Source of the DNA: Herpetosiphon aurantiacus DSM 785
GTDB taxonomy: Bacteria > Chloroflexota > Chloroflexia > Chloroflexales > Herpetosiphonaceae
Direction of reading: 5' to 3'
Assembly: GCA_000018565.1 (NCBI GenBank)
Contig: CP000875.1
Coordinates: 5,285,199 to 5,349,198, forward strand
Length of the DNA stretch: 64,000 nt
In this document: positions 25,790-34,605 of the stretch, piece after piece
Layout: each line of letters starts with the position of its first letter
Position numbering within the stretch: position 1 is the first letter of the stretch
Translations under genes and position numbers: made by a program
The notes under the pieces: model-generated
The model's input: the letters and a program-made list of their open reading frames with translations, nothing else
Databases searched by the model: none
Told to the model about the DNA's origin: nothing

Positions 25790-26190
25790 TTGCAAATGCG
25801 CGGATTCGATTGATTGGCTTGGTTGGTTTGGGAGCGTTGCTCGGGGCAGTTGGGGCGTTTATGGCCTACCAATCACGGGCAATTGCACCGAGTCCTGAGC
25901 AACTCAAGCCCTATGTTTGGGCGGTAGTAGCCGTGCCATTGGGCAGCTTCATTGGCAGCTTACTGGGCCAATGGCGCTTGTATCGGCCATTTGCTGGTTG
26001 GCTGGGCTTGACCTACCTGCTCAGTTTGTTTGCAGCAGCCCGTTTAGAGCGGGTTTTTGTTGGCCAAGAGGCTGCTGTGGCTAATGGTCATGCCAGTTAT
26101 TTAATTTTAGCGATTATCTTGCAAAGTATTGGCGCATTGCTGGTAGCATGGCGATTAAGCGCAACTGCCACATCAACGCCAATTGCCTAG
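25786..26190 (+). CDS. Membrane protein of unknown function
   Basis: This 134-residue protein has four predicted membrane helices (about residues 7-27, 42-62, 68-86, 104-124). The ATG overlaps the previous stop as ATGA, so it is translated with the lipoprotein. Family and function are not recognised. Confidence 0.75.
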   Translation: MIANARIRLIGLVGLGALLGAVGAFMAYQSRAIAPSPEQLKPYVWAVVAVPLGSFIGSLLGQWRLYRPFAGWLGLTYLLSLFAAARLERVFVGQEAAVANGHASYLILAIILQSIGALLVAWRLSATATSTPIA

Positions 26191-26212
26191 CGCCAAGGAG
26201 ACGACACAGCTC

Positions 26213-27280
26213 ATGAAAGGTTTAGTTCTGAGTGGTGGTAAAGGCACACGCCTGCGCCCAATCACCTATACCAGCGCCAAGCAATTAGTGCCTGTCGCCA
26301 ACAAGCCAGTACTTTTTCGGGTAATCGAAGCCCTGCGCGATGCCAATATTGATGAAATTGGGATTGTAATCGGTGATACTGGGGCCGAAGTGCGCAACGC
26401 CGTGGGCAATGGCTCACGCTGGGGCGTAAAGATCGAATATATTCCCCAAGAAGCTCCGCTCGGCTTGGCTCACGCGGTCAAAATTAGTCGTCCGTTTATT
26501 GGTGACGATAAATTTGCACTCTTTTTGGGCGATAACTGCATCGAAGGCGGAGTTAGTTCGTTGGTGTCGGGCTTTGCTACATCCGATTACAATGCCCAAA
26601 TTGTGCTCAAACAAGTTGCCAATCCACAGCAATATGGTGTCGCTGAGTTGCGTCACGATGGCTCGATCGAACGCTTGACTGAAAAACCGCGCCAACCGCG
26701 CTCAGACTTGGCGTTGGTCGGCATTTATATGTTCGATCAGCATATTTGGGAAGCTGTTGAGGCGATCAAGCCTTCTTGGCGGGGCGAGTTGGAAATTACC
26801 GATGCAATTCAATGGCTGATCGAGCACGATTACCATGTTCATGCCCATATTCACCAAGGCTGGTGGATCGATACTGGCAAACGCGCTGATATGCTCGATG
26901 CCAATCGTTTGGTGCTCGAAGAAATCACGCCCCATGTATCGGGCTTCGTTGATCGCGATTCGCAATTAGTTGGCAAAGTAACGATCGAAAAAGGCGCTCA
27001 AGTGATCAACAGCGTGATTCGTGGGCCAGCGATCATCGGCGAAGATACGCGGATCGTTAACTCATACGTTGGACCGTTTACCTCAATCTATCATCATTGT
27101 ACGATTGAGGAAAGCGAAATTGAGCACTCGATTGTCTTGGAAAATAGCGAAATTATTCGCCTGCCCAACCGCATCGAAGATAGCTTGATTGGCCGCAATG
27201 TCAAATTGCATACCTCGCCGATGAAACCCAAAGCCTACCGCTTGATGCTCGGCGATAACTCTGACGTGGGGCTGTTGTAA
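26213..27280 (+). CDS. rmlA: Glucose-1-phosphate thymidylyltransferase, long form
   Basis: This 355-residue nucleotidyltransferase makes dTDP-glucose from glucose-1-phosphate and dTTP for deoxysugar synthesis. The start LVLSGGKGTRLRPIT is the nucleotide-binding loop, with FLGDNCIEGG further on. The C-terminal ~120 residues form a left-handed beta-helix (IRGPAIIGEDTRIVNSYVGP), which marks the long RmlA/StrD-like form. I start at ATG 26213; the frame from TTG 26183 adds only ten residues and overlaps the preceding gene. No rmlBCD is near. Confidence 0.93.
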   Translation: MKGLVLSGGKGTRLRPITYTSAKQLVPVANKPVLFRVIEALRDANIDEIGIVIGDTGAEVRNAVGNGSRWGVKIEYIPQEAPLGLAHAVKISRPFIGDDKFALFLGDNCIEGGVSSLVSGFATSDYNAQIVLKQVANPQQYGVAELRHDGSIERLTEKPRQPRSDLALVGIYMFDQHIWEAVEAIKPSWRGELEITDAIQWLIEHDYHVHAHIHQGWWIDTGKRADMLDANRLVLEEITPHVSGFVDRDSQLVGKVTIEKGAQVINSVIRGPAIIGEDTRIVNSYVGPFTSIYHHCTIEESEIEHSIVLENSEIIRLPNRIEDSLIGRNVKLHTSPMKPKAYRLMLGDNSDVGLL

Positions 27281-27480
27281 AGGCAAAAGGCAAAGGGCAG
27301 AAGGCAAAATAGGCACAAATTCAAGTTTTCTGCCCTGGGCTGATTACCATTCAAATGAATAAACCTGCTTTTGACTTTAACTATGGTGACTTTGACTTTT
27401 GATTGCTTACTTTTGACGTTCAACTGGTGATTTTGACTTTAATTATAGTTTTTTGATTTTTGACTTCTTACTTTTGACTT
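27281..27480. repeat. Family C repeat array
   Basis: AAGGCAAAAGGCAAAGGGCAG units, then TTTTGACTTT, GACTTTTGATTG and TTGATTTTTGACTTC units cover the whole gap between rmlA and the TPR gene. The repeat reaches to within six bases of the TPR start, leaving no visible Shine-Dalgarno. Confidence 0.75.
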
Positions 27481-27485
27481 TAATT

Positions 27486-28658
27486 ATGGCTGATAAATTC
27501 CGACAAGCAGAATTACATTATCGACGTGGATTATCACTTGAACATGCTGGGCGAATTGCTGAAGCTGTAGAAGAGTATCGGCAGGCATTACAAGAAAATC
27601 CGCAGCTTCGGGCTGCTCATGTGGCCTTGGCTAAATATTATTTGCGCAACGGGCTATTGGCCAAGGCGGCTGATGCTTGGCATGCAGTCGTGGCAATCGA
27701 GCCAGATTACGAGGCATTAACCAATTATGCCACCGTTTTGATCGAGTTAAAGCATTATCACGAGGCTCGCCAGATTTTGCGTTTATGTGTCGAGCTTTTT
27801 CCTTTAGATACCTTTGTAACCTATGAACTGGCCTATATTGATTTTGCTGAGGGCTTATATCAACAAGCGCTCGATCAATTGCTCGATGTACGGCCAATTT
27901 ATAACGATGAATGGGAATTTCACGAATTAATTGGGCGTTGCCAAATTAAGTTGCAATTGTATGATGCTGCTTTAGCGAGTTTTGGTCGCGCCATTCTGTT
28001 GGTCGATGATGATGAGCAAATTGAGCAACTACAAGATCTCGGCAGTATTGCCCGCCGCTACCAAGAATTTAGCCTCGTTAGCAATGAAAAAGATGCTTGG
28101 TATGCGACCCATGGCCTGATTTGCCTTGGTAGTAACCTTGATAATGGGCTGAATCTCAAGCCTCAGGCTGAGTTTGCTTGGTCGTTTGAGGCAATTGCCA
28201 CAACCTTGCAACGTGCCGCCGCCTTGGCCGAAGCCCATGTTTGGCGTTGCGACCAAGTTTTAGCCTTCGATAGCCAGAGCAAGCCCCTAGCCCAAGCGCT
28301 TGCTCAGTTATTACAACGCCCTTACATCCAAAAAATTGGTGACCCCGAAAAAATAACCTTGGTGGTGATGGCTGAGTTTGAGCAAAGCGCCATGCTCGAA
28401 GCCATCGCCGAACAGTTGGATGGGCTGCATTGTATTTTTGCCTTGAGCATGCGCACCAGCCCCGATTTGCTCGATGATATTCCCGATCTGATTGGCCTGC
28501 CAATTCAAAAACCCAGTTTGCCCTGGACAAGCCAATCGATCGCGACTGCCACTAAAACCTTGCTGGCAACGCTGGCGCAACTCACGCCAGAGCCAAATCG
28601 TGAGCAACAGCTTGATTATTACCGCGAACAGCACCGTTTAATTAGACTAAACGACTAA
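27486..28658 (+). CDS. Tetratricopeptide repeat protein
   Basis: This 390-residue protein has TPR-like helical pairs across about residues 1-190 (AELHYRRGLSLEHAGRIAEA, LRAAHVALAKYYLRNGLLAK, and so on). The C-terminal half has no recognised domain. I take ATG 27486; an upstream frame from 27453 is translated repeat. There is no ribosome site within the repeat, so initiation may be weak. It is probably a protein-protein scaffold; the partner is unknown. Confidence 0.8.
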   Translation: MADKFRQAELHYRRGLSLEHAGRIAEAVEEYRQALQENPQLRAAHVALAKYYLRNGLLAKAADAWHAVVAIEPDYEALTNYATVLIELKHYHEARQILRLCVELFPLDTFVTYELAYIDFAEGLYQQALDQLLDVRPIYNDEWEFHELIGRCQIKLQLYDAALASFGRAILLVDDDEQIEQLQDLGSIARRYQEFSLVSNEKDAWYATHGLICLGSNLDNGLNLKPQAEFAWSFEAIATTLQRAAALAEAHVWRCDQVLAFDSQSKPLAQALAQLLQRPYIQKIGDPEKITLVVMAEFEQSAMLEAIAEQLDGLHCIFALSMRTSPDLLDDIPDLIGLPIQKPSLPWTSQSIATATKTLLATLAQLTPEPNREQQLDYYREQHRLIRLND

Positions 28659-28682
28659 AATTAAGTTGGCTCTCAATTATCC

Positions 28683-28883
28683 CCCTCACCCCCAACCCCT
28701 CGCCTTTCAAGGGTAGGTTTTCGCTGCGAACCACGGATACGCTGGTTCATCGGTGGATGAATGACTGCCCCTGATTGCCCTTGAGGGGGTGCCGGGGGAT
28801 TAAAGCCCCCGGCGTTTCCCGCCTTGAGGCGGGACGGAAGGGTGGTGATCAATCAATGAGTGTTATCAACCGACCCTTGAAAG
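28683..28883. mobile_element. MITE-like element, family B copy 2
   Basis: A 180-bp element at 28704-28883 begins CTTTCAAGGGTAGGTTTT and ends with the degenerate inverted copy CAACCGACCCTTGAAAG. Its interior (CACGGATACGCTGGTTCATCG, a GC-rich palindrome, CGGAAGGGTGGTGATCA) matches 23694-23872. A family A left end (CCCTCACCCCCAACCCCTCGC) lies immediately to the left. There is no coding potential. Confidence 0.8.
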
Positions 28884-28917
28884 AAAACGGGCGAGCGAAT
28901 GCCAACGGTTGTTCATG

Positions 28918-30630
28918 CTACGAACCATTACGACTAACCGTTAGCAAGGTAATGTCATCGGCTTGTTCAGCTTCGCCAACAAAGCTCTCGATTGCCCGCC
29001 ACACGCTGTCGAGCAATGATTGGGCATCGTGGAAATCGCCATTTTTGAGCACATTGGTCAAGGCTGCATCATCAAACACCTCGCCTGCCAGATTAAAGGC
29101 CTCGGTTGCGCCGTCGGTAAAGCCCAAGAAATATTCATCGGCGGCGAGGATGGTGCTCTTGGCCTTGTATGGCAGATCTTCCATAATCCCCAAGGGCAAG
29201 CCTGTGCCTTCTAAATAACGCAAAGTACGGCTGGTGCGATTGATGATAATCGGCGGGTTATGGCCAGCGTTGACATAGGCCAACTCGCCAGTTTGCGGAT
29301 CAAATGCGGCAAAAAACAGGGTCGTGAACATATTGCTTGCGCCATGTTCACGCGAAATGTAGTTATTGGTCATGGTGATTGCCGCCGTCAGCAAGGCCAA
29401 CGGATCAGTCGCAATTTCAGGCCGCGCTGCCAGCGATTGAGCGTTGGAATGCAGCAACGAGCGCGTCAGCGCCACAAACAAGGCCGCTGGCACGCCTTTG
29501 CCACAGGCATCGGCCACGACCAAACCAATTTTATTGCCGCCAAGCTTGATCACATCGTAAAAATCGCCGCCAACCTCTAACGCGCCTTGGTTGAAAGCCA
29601 CAATTTGCCAGCCCTCAGGTTGAGGAATGTTGGGCGGCAAAAAGAAGCGCTGAATATCGCGGGCAATCGCCAATTCCCGCTCAATCCGTTCAAGGCGCAA
29701 CAGTTCTTGCTGGGCCGATTTGAGTTCTTCGTAGGCGCTCGCTAGTTCAAGATTCTTCTTTTCGAGGCCACCCAACATTTGCGCATTTGCCTGACGCAGG
29801 CGCGTTGTGCCGCCACGCAGCAACGCCATGGCTGTGGTTGGGTTGGCATGCATCAAGGTTACAAATTCGGCCTCGGTGATGCGCAACAGGGTTGCGGCGG
29901 TTCGCGCCCGCACGCTAGCCGCGCGAGGGCTATTATCGATCAAAGCCATTTCGCCCAAAATTGCCCCAGGCCGACAGCGCTCCAGCAAAATTGTTTCGGT
30001 CGCCAGCGCTTTGATTACATCTACATCGCCAGCCATCACAATATAGCAATCGTCGCCGCTATCGCCTTCGCTGAATAATGTTTCGCCTGGGGCAAGTCGC
30101 ACATGCTCAGCACTTTGTACCAAATTTTGAATCGTCGCCTGATCAACTTCGTGGAACAATGGCAATTGCTCTAAAAACTCGACCAACGGAGCAATGCTGG
30201 CCTCAGTTGAAGCTTTTTTGGTGACGATCAAGGTATTCCAACCACTGGCATCATCATGGTGGTAGGTGATCGAATCGGCCATTTCGCGCACCAAAAACAC
30301 CCCCAAACCGCCAACTTGACGATCGTGGATGCTGGCGAAGAGATCGGGCGGATCAGCATCGTCGGGGTTAAATGGCTGGCCGCGATCAAGAATCCGAATC
30401 GCTAGCTCGCCATTTTCGAGCGTGCTGTGCAATTGTAGCGGGCCACCTTGCTCGGCATAGCTATATTTAATGATATTGGTGACAATTTCTTCGATCACTA
30501 AACCCAGCACAAAGGCTTGTTCGCTGGTTAGGGCAAATTCAGTTTCGATCTCGGTGGTGTAATCGGTGAGGGCGGCGAGGTTTTCCCAACGGGCATCAAT
30601 CTCAATGCTGCGACCTTCAGATATAGCCAT
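28918..30630 (-). CDS. Serine phosphatase with HATPase, cNMP-binding and SpoIIE domains
   Basis: This 570-residue regulator has an RsbW/SpoIIAB-like HATPase (about 5-140; VIEEIVTNIIKY N-box, LGVFLVREMAD), a cyclic-nucleotide-binding domain (about 165-275; GETLFSEGDSGDDCYIVMAG), a coiled coil, and a SpoIIE PP2C phosphatase (about 335-565; ALEVGGDFYDV, VVADACGKG, GFTDGATEA, EQADDITLL). It combines switch kinase and phosphatase modules of the partner-switching type and could act on the STAS proteins in this window. The start is at ATG 30630 with AAGGTG upstream; a longer frame lacks support. Confidence 0.9.
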   Translation of the reverse strand: MAISEGRSIEIDARWENLAALTDYTTEIETEFALTSEQAFVLGLVIEEIVTNIIKYSYAEQGGPLQLHSTLENGELAIRILDRGQPFNPDDADPPDLFASIHDRQVGGLGVFLVREMADSITYHHDDASGWNTLIVTKKASTEASIAPLVEFLEQLPLFHEVDQATIQNLVQSAEHVRLAPGETLFSEGDSGDDCYIVMAGDVDVIKALATETILLERCRPGAILGEMALIDNSPRAASVRARTAATLLRITEAEFVTLMHANPTTAMALLRGGTTRLRQANAQMLGGLEKKNLELASAYEELKSAQQELLRLERIERELAIARDIQRFFLPPNIPQPEGWQIVAFNQGALEVGGDFYDVIKLGGNKIGLVVADACGKGVPAALFVALTRSLLHSNAQSLAARPEIATDPLALLTAAITMTNNYISREHGASNMFTTLFFAAFDPQTGELAYVNAGHNPPIIINRTSRTLRYLEGTGLPLGIMEDLPYKAKSTILAADEYFLGFTDGATEAFNLAGEVFDDAALTNVLKNGDFHDAQSLLDSVWRAIESFVGEAEQADDITLLTVSRNGS

Positions 30631-30814
30631 AGACGCACCTTGGATAGCTATCAGCAATAGGCTATCGGCTAAAAAACAGGCCCATACCCGCCGAGCAATA
30701 TCAGCAGGTATGGCGATTATCGCCCGATGCTGGGCTTTTAGCAAGCAGTATTTTATTGCTGTTTATCTATTGGGTATTTGTAATGGTTCATTGGGTTGAC
30801 AACCAGTTCTCATG

Positions 30815-30926
30815 CCCTCACCCCCAGCCCCTCTCCCACTGCGGTGAGCGAGGGGTATTCTACTATTCATGATAGGAGGTTTCCCCCTCGCTCGCTCGGC
30901 GGGAGAGGGGGCTAGGGGGTAGGGGG
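30815..30926. repeat. Family A palindromic repeat, copy 4
   Basis: A 112-bp imperfect palindrome lies between two minus-strand genes. It opens CCCTCACCCCCAGCCCC and closes GGGGGCTAGGGGGTAGGGGG. TGTAATGGTTCATT precedes it, a short sequence also found before the copies at 1643 and 23651, so the repeat unit may include it. The rest of the 30631-30966 gap shows no gene. Confidence 0.8.
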
Positions 30927-30966
30927 AATAATTGAGAGCCAACCTTATGAGCTGGTACAAGTATGT

Positions 30967-32358
30967 CTAAGGCGCTAAAATCAAATGTGGATTGTGCGGC
31001 TGGCTGCCCAATGCTTGGCCGATAGGTTGCAATTGGCTGCTACCCCGTTGCGCCTTGAACAATTGCCAGCCATTCGCTTGCGGGGCAAAAAAGTACAACA
31101 CTTGTTCGTTCCAGCCCGCCATCACGGCTTGTTGCGGCAAAATTTGGCTTTGACCTTCTGGGCTGATGATTAAGCCATTGGATTGTTCAGTGCCGTTGAG
31201 CGCCAACCAATCATCAGCGGCCCACACGCTCGGCCTGCAGCTATTAACTGGCAGGGCACTTAACACCCCATTACGCACATAGCTCGGCTGATCGTGGTTG
31301 CATAGCAGCATGGCTTGGCCACTTGGGCTTAATGAAACAGCACTGGCCTGTAGATGTTCGAGCAACGCTACCTCGCCACTGCCATTCCAGCGATAGATCG
31401 TGGGAATCCCATCGCGCGGCTGATCAACATAGATCAAGCTATTAGCCTTAATTTCAGCTTCGAAGGCCATGGCTTGGGCCAACGGTGTAATCGCGCCAGT
31501 GTTGGCATCAAATACGATAAAGCTAGCACGACCATCAGGTTGGCTATTGAATTGGGTGATCAGTTGTTGATCAAGCCAACCAACCACCCGCGCTCCCATT
31601 GCCAGCGGATCAGCAGTAATTGGCGTGAAACTGGCATCAGCAAAGCGATAAATTTGCACCATTGGATTGCCCCAACCGCCACCAGTGCCAAAACTGCTGG
31701 CCGATGCAAACGCTAAATGGCTTCCATCAGCAGATAATTCCAAATTCACTTCAAGATCGGGCGTGTTGGTCAAACGTTGGGCGGTGCCAGTTGCTACATC
31801 AACTGCATACAAATCAACTTGCTGTTCGTGGGCTGAGGCCAACATAATGGTTTTGCCATCGTGCGACCACACTGGGGCTTGGTCAATTAAGGCACTTTTA
31901 CGGCCTAACGCAGGTGCTTGATCGGAAGCAGTGGTTGGCAGCAGATTGAGCAATCGGCGTGGATTCTGCTCATCAACATCAACAACCCATAACTCAGCCA
32001 AATCGATTTGCTCGATTTTAGGATGATTATCGTTGAATACCACAATTGCCAACTGCTTGCCATCGGGCGAAGCCGACCACGGCAAGTAGGCATTTGGCTG
32101 AGTTGCATTGGCCAATTGATAATGTTGGCCCACCAAACTAATGGCGCGAATACTGCCATCAGCAGGCAGATCAAAAATAACTGAGCCACTGTTAATTGTC
32201 GGCTCGGCACTATAATCGGCCAGGGTTGCGGTTGGGCGTTCGGGCAATGAGCTAGCAGGTAGGGCTAGGCTAGGCAATGGGCTGGGCTGGGTCGCAGATT
32301 GGGTGGCACAAGCAGCCAAAAATAGCCCCAACCCGACGATTTGGGCAATCCGTCGCAT
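30967..32358 (-). CDS. TolB-like beta-propeller lipoprotein
   Basis: This 463-residue protein has a lipoprotein signal (lipobox LAAC, Cys17) and then repeated beta-propeller blades typical of WD40-like/TolB proteins: YLPWSASPDGKQLAIVVF, APVWSHDGKTIMLASA, NLELSADGSHLAFAS, VSLSPSGQAMLLC. It is likely anchored outside the cytoplasmic membrane. The ligand or partner is unknown. The start at 32358 has GAGGAGG upstream. Confidence 0.85.
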   Translation of the reverse strand: MRRIAQIVGLGLFLAACATQSATQPSPLPSLALPASSLPERPTATLADYSAEPTINSGSVIFDLPADGSIRAISLVGQHYQLANATQPNAYLPWSASPDGKQLAIVVFNDNHPKIEQIDLAELWVVDVDEQNPRRLLNLLPTTASDQAPALGRKSALIDQAPVWSHDGKTIMLASAHEQQVDLYAVDVATGTAQRLTNTPDLEVNLELSADGSHLAFASASSFGTGGGWGNPMVQIYRFADASFTPITADPLAMGARVVGWLDQQLITQFNSQPDGRASFIVFDANTGAITPLAQAMAFEAEIKANSLIYVDQPRDGIPTIYRWNGSGEVALLEHLQASAVSLSPSGQAMLLCNHDQPSYVRNGVLSALPVNSCRPSVWAADDWLALNGTEQSNGLIISPEGQSQILPQQAVMAGWNEQVLYFFAPQANGWQLFKAQRGSSQLQPIGQALGSQPHNPHLILAP

Positions 32359-32433
32359 GGTTCGTTCCTCCTCAATTGGTTGGGTGATACTGCTCATTGT
32401 AGCGAAGGTGGCCGAAATTACCCTGATGATCGA

Positions 32434-32463
32434 TTGAAAATTAGCTGATACTTAGCCTACAAT
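32434..32463 (+). promoter_or_regulatory. Promoter of the alpha/beta hydrolase gene
   Basis: -35 TTGAAA (32434-32439), an 18-base spacer and -10 TACAAT (32458-32463) stand about 35 bases ahead of the hydrolase ATG at 32499. Confidence 0.65.
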
Positions 32464-32498
32464 AGCAACAGGTTTTATCTAACGAGCAAGGAGTGTTT

Positions 32499-33296
32499 AT
32501 GGCTTCACATCTGGTCAACGGCGTTCGTTACTACTACGAGGAGCGAGGAAGTGGCGATCAGGTGATTTTCTTCGGCCATGGTTTGATGTATCATTGGCGG
32601 ATTTTTGAGCCACAAATGGAATATTTCGCCGCCAAAGGCTTTCGCTGTATTGCCATCGATTGGCGCGGACAAGGCCAAACTGAGGGCGGCGGCACACTCG
32701 ACGATTATTCAATGTATCGGCTTGGTGCAGATGCTTATCAATTATTGAGTGATCTTGGGATCAAGCGAGTGCACTGGGTTGGGGTTTCGATGGGTGGGAT
32801 GATCGGCCTGCGGCTTTACCCCAAACACCCCGAACTATTTCTCTCATTCACTTTAATTGATTCATCAGCAGGCGATGCACCCGAATTGCTCGATGGCTAT
32901 CGCCAAATGGGCGATGCCTACTTAGCGTATGGCTTGATTCCGCCCTTGCAAGAAGGCTTGGATGCAGTTTTTTACACGCCTAAAATGGCCGAGCGCCACC
33001 CCCAAGTGCTGGCCTATTGGCATGCCTACTGGACCAACGCCGACCGTGAATCACTCTACAAAGCGATTATTCCGGTGATTGATCGCGACGATGTGACCGA
33101 CACGATCAGCCAAATTGCTGTGCCAACCCTGATTGTGGTTGGCGTTGAAGATATGTCTACGCCGCCAGCCAAGAGCGAAGCCATGCAGCAACTGATTGCC
33201 AACGCCCAATTGCGCTATATCGATGATGCCAGCCATATGTCGATTTTAGAGCAACCTGAGGCGATTACCGCCGCAATGGCCGAATTTATTGGCTAA
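32499..33296 (+). CDS. Alpha/beta hydrolase
   Basis: This 265-residue serine hydrolase has the oxyanion region HGLMYHW, nucleophile elbow GVSMGG, and late Asp and His (VVGVEDMSTPP, DASHMSILEQP). The substrate is not evident; many such proteins are esterases, lactonases or haloalkane-type hydrolases. AAGGAG lies 5 bases before ATG 32499. It is monocistronic, ending at a terminator. Confidence 0.9.
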   Translation: MASHLVNGVRYYYEERGSGDQVIFFGHGLMYHWRIFEPQMEYFAAKGFRCIAIDWRGQGQTEGGGTLDDYSMYRLGADAYQLLSDLGIKRVHWVGVSMGGMIGLRLYPKHPELFLSFTLIDSSAGDAPELLDGYRQMGDAYLAYGLIPPLQEGLDAVFYTPKMAERHPQVLAYWHAYWTNADRESLYKAIIPVIDRDDVTDTISQIAVPTLIVVGVEDMSTPPAKSEAMQQLIANAQLRYIDDASHMSILEQPEAITAAMAEFIG

Positions 33297-33302
33297 AATA
33301 CC

Positions 33303-33333
33303 AAGGCCACAAGCTAGTATAGGTTGTGGCCTT
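33303..33333. terminator. Terminator hairpin between convergent genes
   Basis: AAGGCCACAA (33303-33312) pairs perfectly with TTGTGGCCTT (33324-33333), with an 11-base loop, between the hydrolase and ClbS-like genes. Confidence 0.7.
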
Positions 33334-33341
33334 GCTTAGAA

Positions 33342-33857
33342 TTAGCTAGCGAGAATCGCCTGCATCCACGGTAGGTGCTCGGCATAATGGTCAAAGGTAT
33401 CGCCAATAATCCAGCCAATAATTGGCGCATCGTTGGTTGAGCCAGCTTGGAACTCACGATGGGGACGCAACAAATCCTGATCGCTAAATTGAGCAATCCG
33501 CGCTACTAGGGCTTCATGGGTGGCTTCGAGACTAGCATAAACGTCGTCAAGAGGCAGTTCGTGGTAGCGTTGTTGCAGAATGCGGTTAACTGCCTCGTAG
33601 CCTTGTTGCCAAACTGCTTCGTCAATATCGATGCTGGCCCAGCGTGATTCTGAATTCAACAAAGCCAGTATGTTTTTTTCCCATAGAGACAGGTGAATCA
33701 CATGATCTTTGATTGTCCAGCCTGCGGCATCGCTTGGTTCAGTGAGTTGGGCGTGGCTTAAACCAGCCAAAAACGTTTGCAGTGCTTGCCAACCAGCAGC
33801 AATCCGTGCTTGTAAATTGAGCGCAGTCATCGGAGTTTGAGCGTCAGATTGGCTCAT
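33342..33857 (-). CDS. ClbS/DfsB-like four-helix bundle protein, copy 1
   Basis: This 171-residue DinB-related protein matches the ClbS/DfsB (DUF1706) family: GWTIKDHVIHLSLWE is the first signature and TFDHYAEHLPWMQAI closes the protein. The group includes colibactin-resistance hydrolase ClbS; here only the family is claimed. A very similar gene lies 43 bases upstream, so this is a tandem duplication. Each has its own ribosome site. Confidence 0.82.
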   Translation of the reverse strand: MSQSDAQTPMTALNLQARIAAGWQALQTFLAGLSHAQLTEPSDAAGWTIKDHVIHLSLWEKNILALLNSESRWASIDIDEAVWQQGYEAVNRILQQRYHELPLDDVYASLEATHEALVARIAQFSDQDLLRPHREFQAGSTNDAPIIGWIIGDTFDHYAEHLPWMQAILAS

Positions 33858-33900
33858 AGTTCATTCCTTCCAACTAAAATATAGCTGTGGTATGGCTAGC

Positions 33901-34416
33901 TTAGCTATCAAGAATCGCCTGCATCCATGGTAAATGCTCGGCATAATGTTCAAAGGTATTACCCACAATCCAGCCAATAATCGGCTCATCGTTGGTTGAG
34001 CCAGCTTGGAACTCACGATGCGGACGCATTAAATCGCTATCGCTCAGTTGGCTGATATAGGCCAGCAGGGTTTGGTGGTTGGTTTCGAGGGTGGCAAACA
34101 CTTGATCAAGAGGAAGATCGTGGTATCGTTGTTGTAGAATGCGGTTAACTGCCTCGTAGCCTTGTTGCCAAACTGCCTCATCAAGCCCAAAGCTAGCAGC
34201 GCGAGATTCAGCCTTGAGCAAGGCCAACAAGCTGTTTTCCCACAGTGCCAAGTGAATCGCATGATCTTTGATTGTCCAGCCTGCGGCATCGGTTGGGTTA
34301 GTTAATTGGGTGTGGCTCAAGCCTTGCAAAAATGTTTGCAGTTCTTGCCAACCAGCAGCGATCCGTGCTTGTAAATTGACGACGGTGATCGCATCTTGAT
34401 CATCAAATTGACTCAT
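33901..34416 (-). CDS. ClbS/DfsB-like four-helix bundle protein, copy 2
   Basis: This 171-residue paralogue of the downstream gene shares most residues, including GWTIKDHAIHLALWENS and the C-terminal TFEHYAEHLPWMQAI. I start at ATG 34416 (MSQFDDQ) with GGAAGGAA upstream, which gives exactly the same length as its neighbour; a longer frame to 34443 is not supported. The two differ mostly in surface-type positions, which suggests recent duplication. Confidence 0.82.
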   Translation of the reverse strand: MSQFDDQDAITVVNLQARIAAGWQELQTFLQGLSHTQLTNPTDAAGWTIKDHAIHLALWENSLLALLKAESRAASFGLDEAVWQQGYEAVNRILQQRYHDLPLDQVFATLETNHQTLLAYISQLSDSDLMRPHREFQAGSTNDEPIIGWIVGNTFEHYAEHLPWMQAILDS

Positions 34417-34605
34417 GGTCGATTCCTTCCAGTGAACTACCACTCTATGGTATTTCTAGCATAGCAGGATTCGGCCAAAAAACCTCATTCTTTAGCACGA
34501 ATAAGCTAAATTATACGCATAAAGCATGATTTACGAAGGATGAAACATGGAGTCCAGAGACGCAAAACGTACCGATGAATGCTCTGTGCCTCTGGACTAA
34601 ACGGG

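Noticed and set aside
28775-29218. 147-codon plus-strand frame across the MITE-like element into the SpoIIE gene
   Set aside because: The N-terminus is translated repeat and the rest is antisense to the phosphatase gene.
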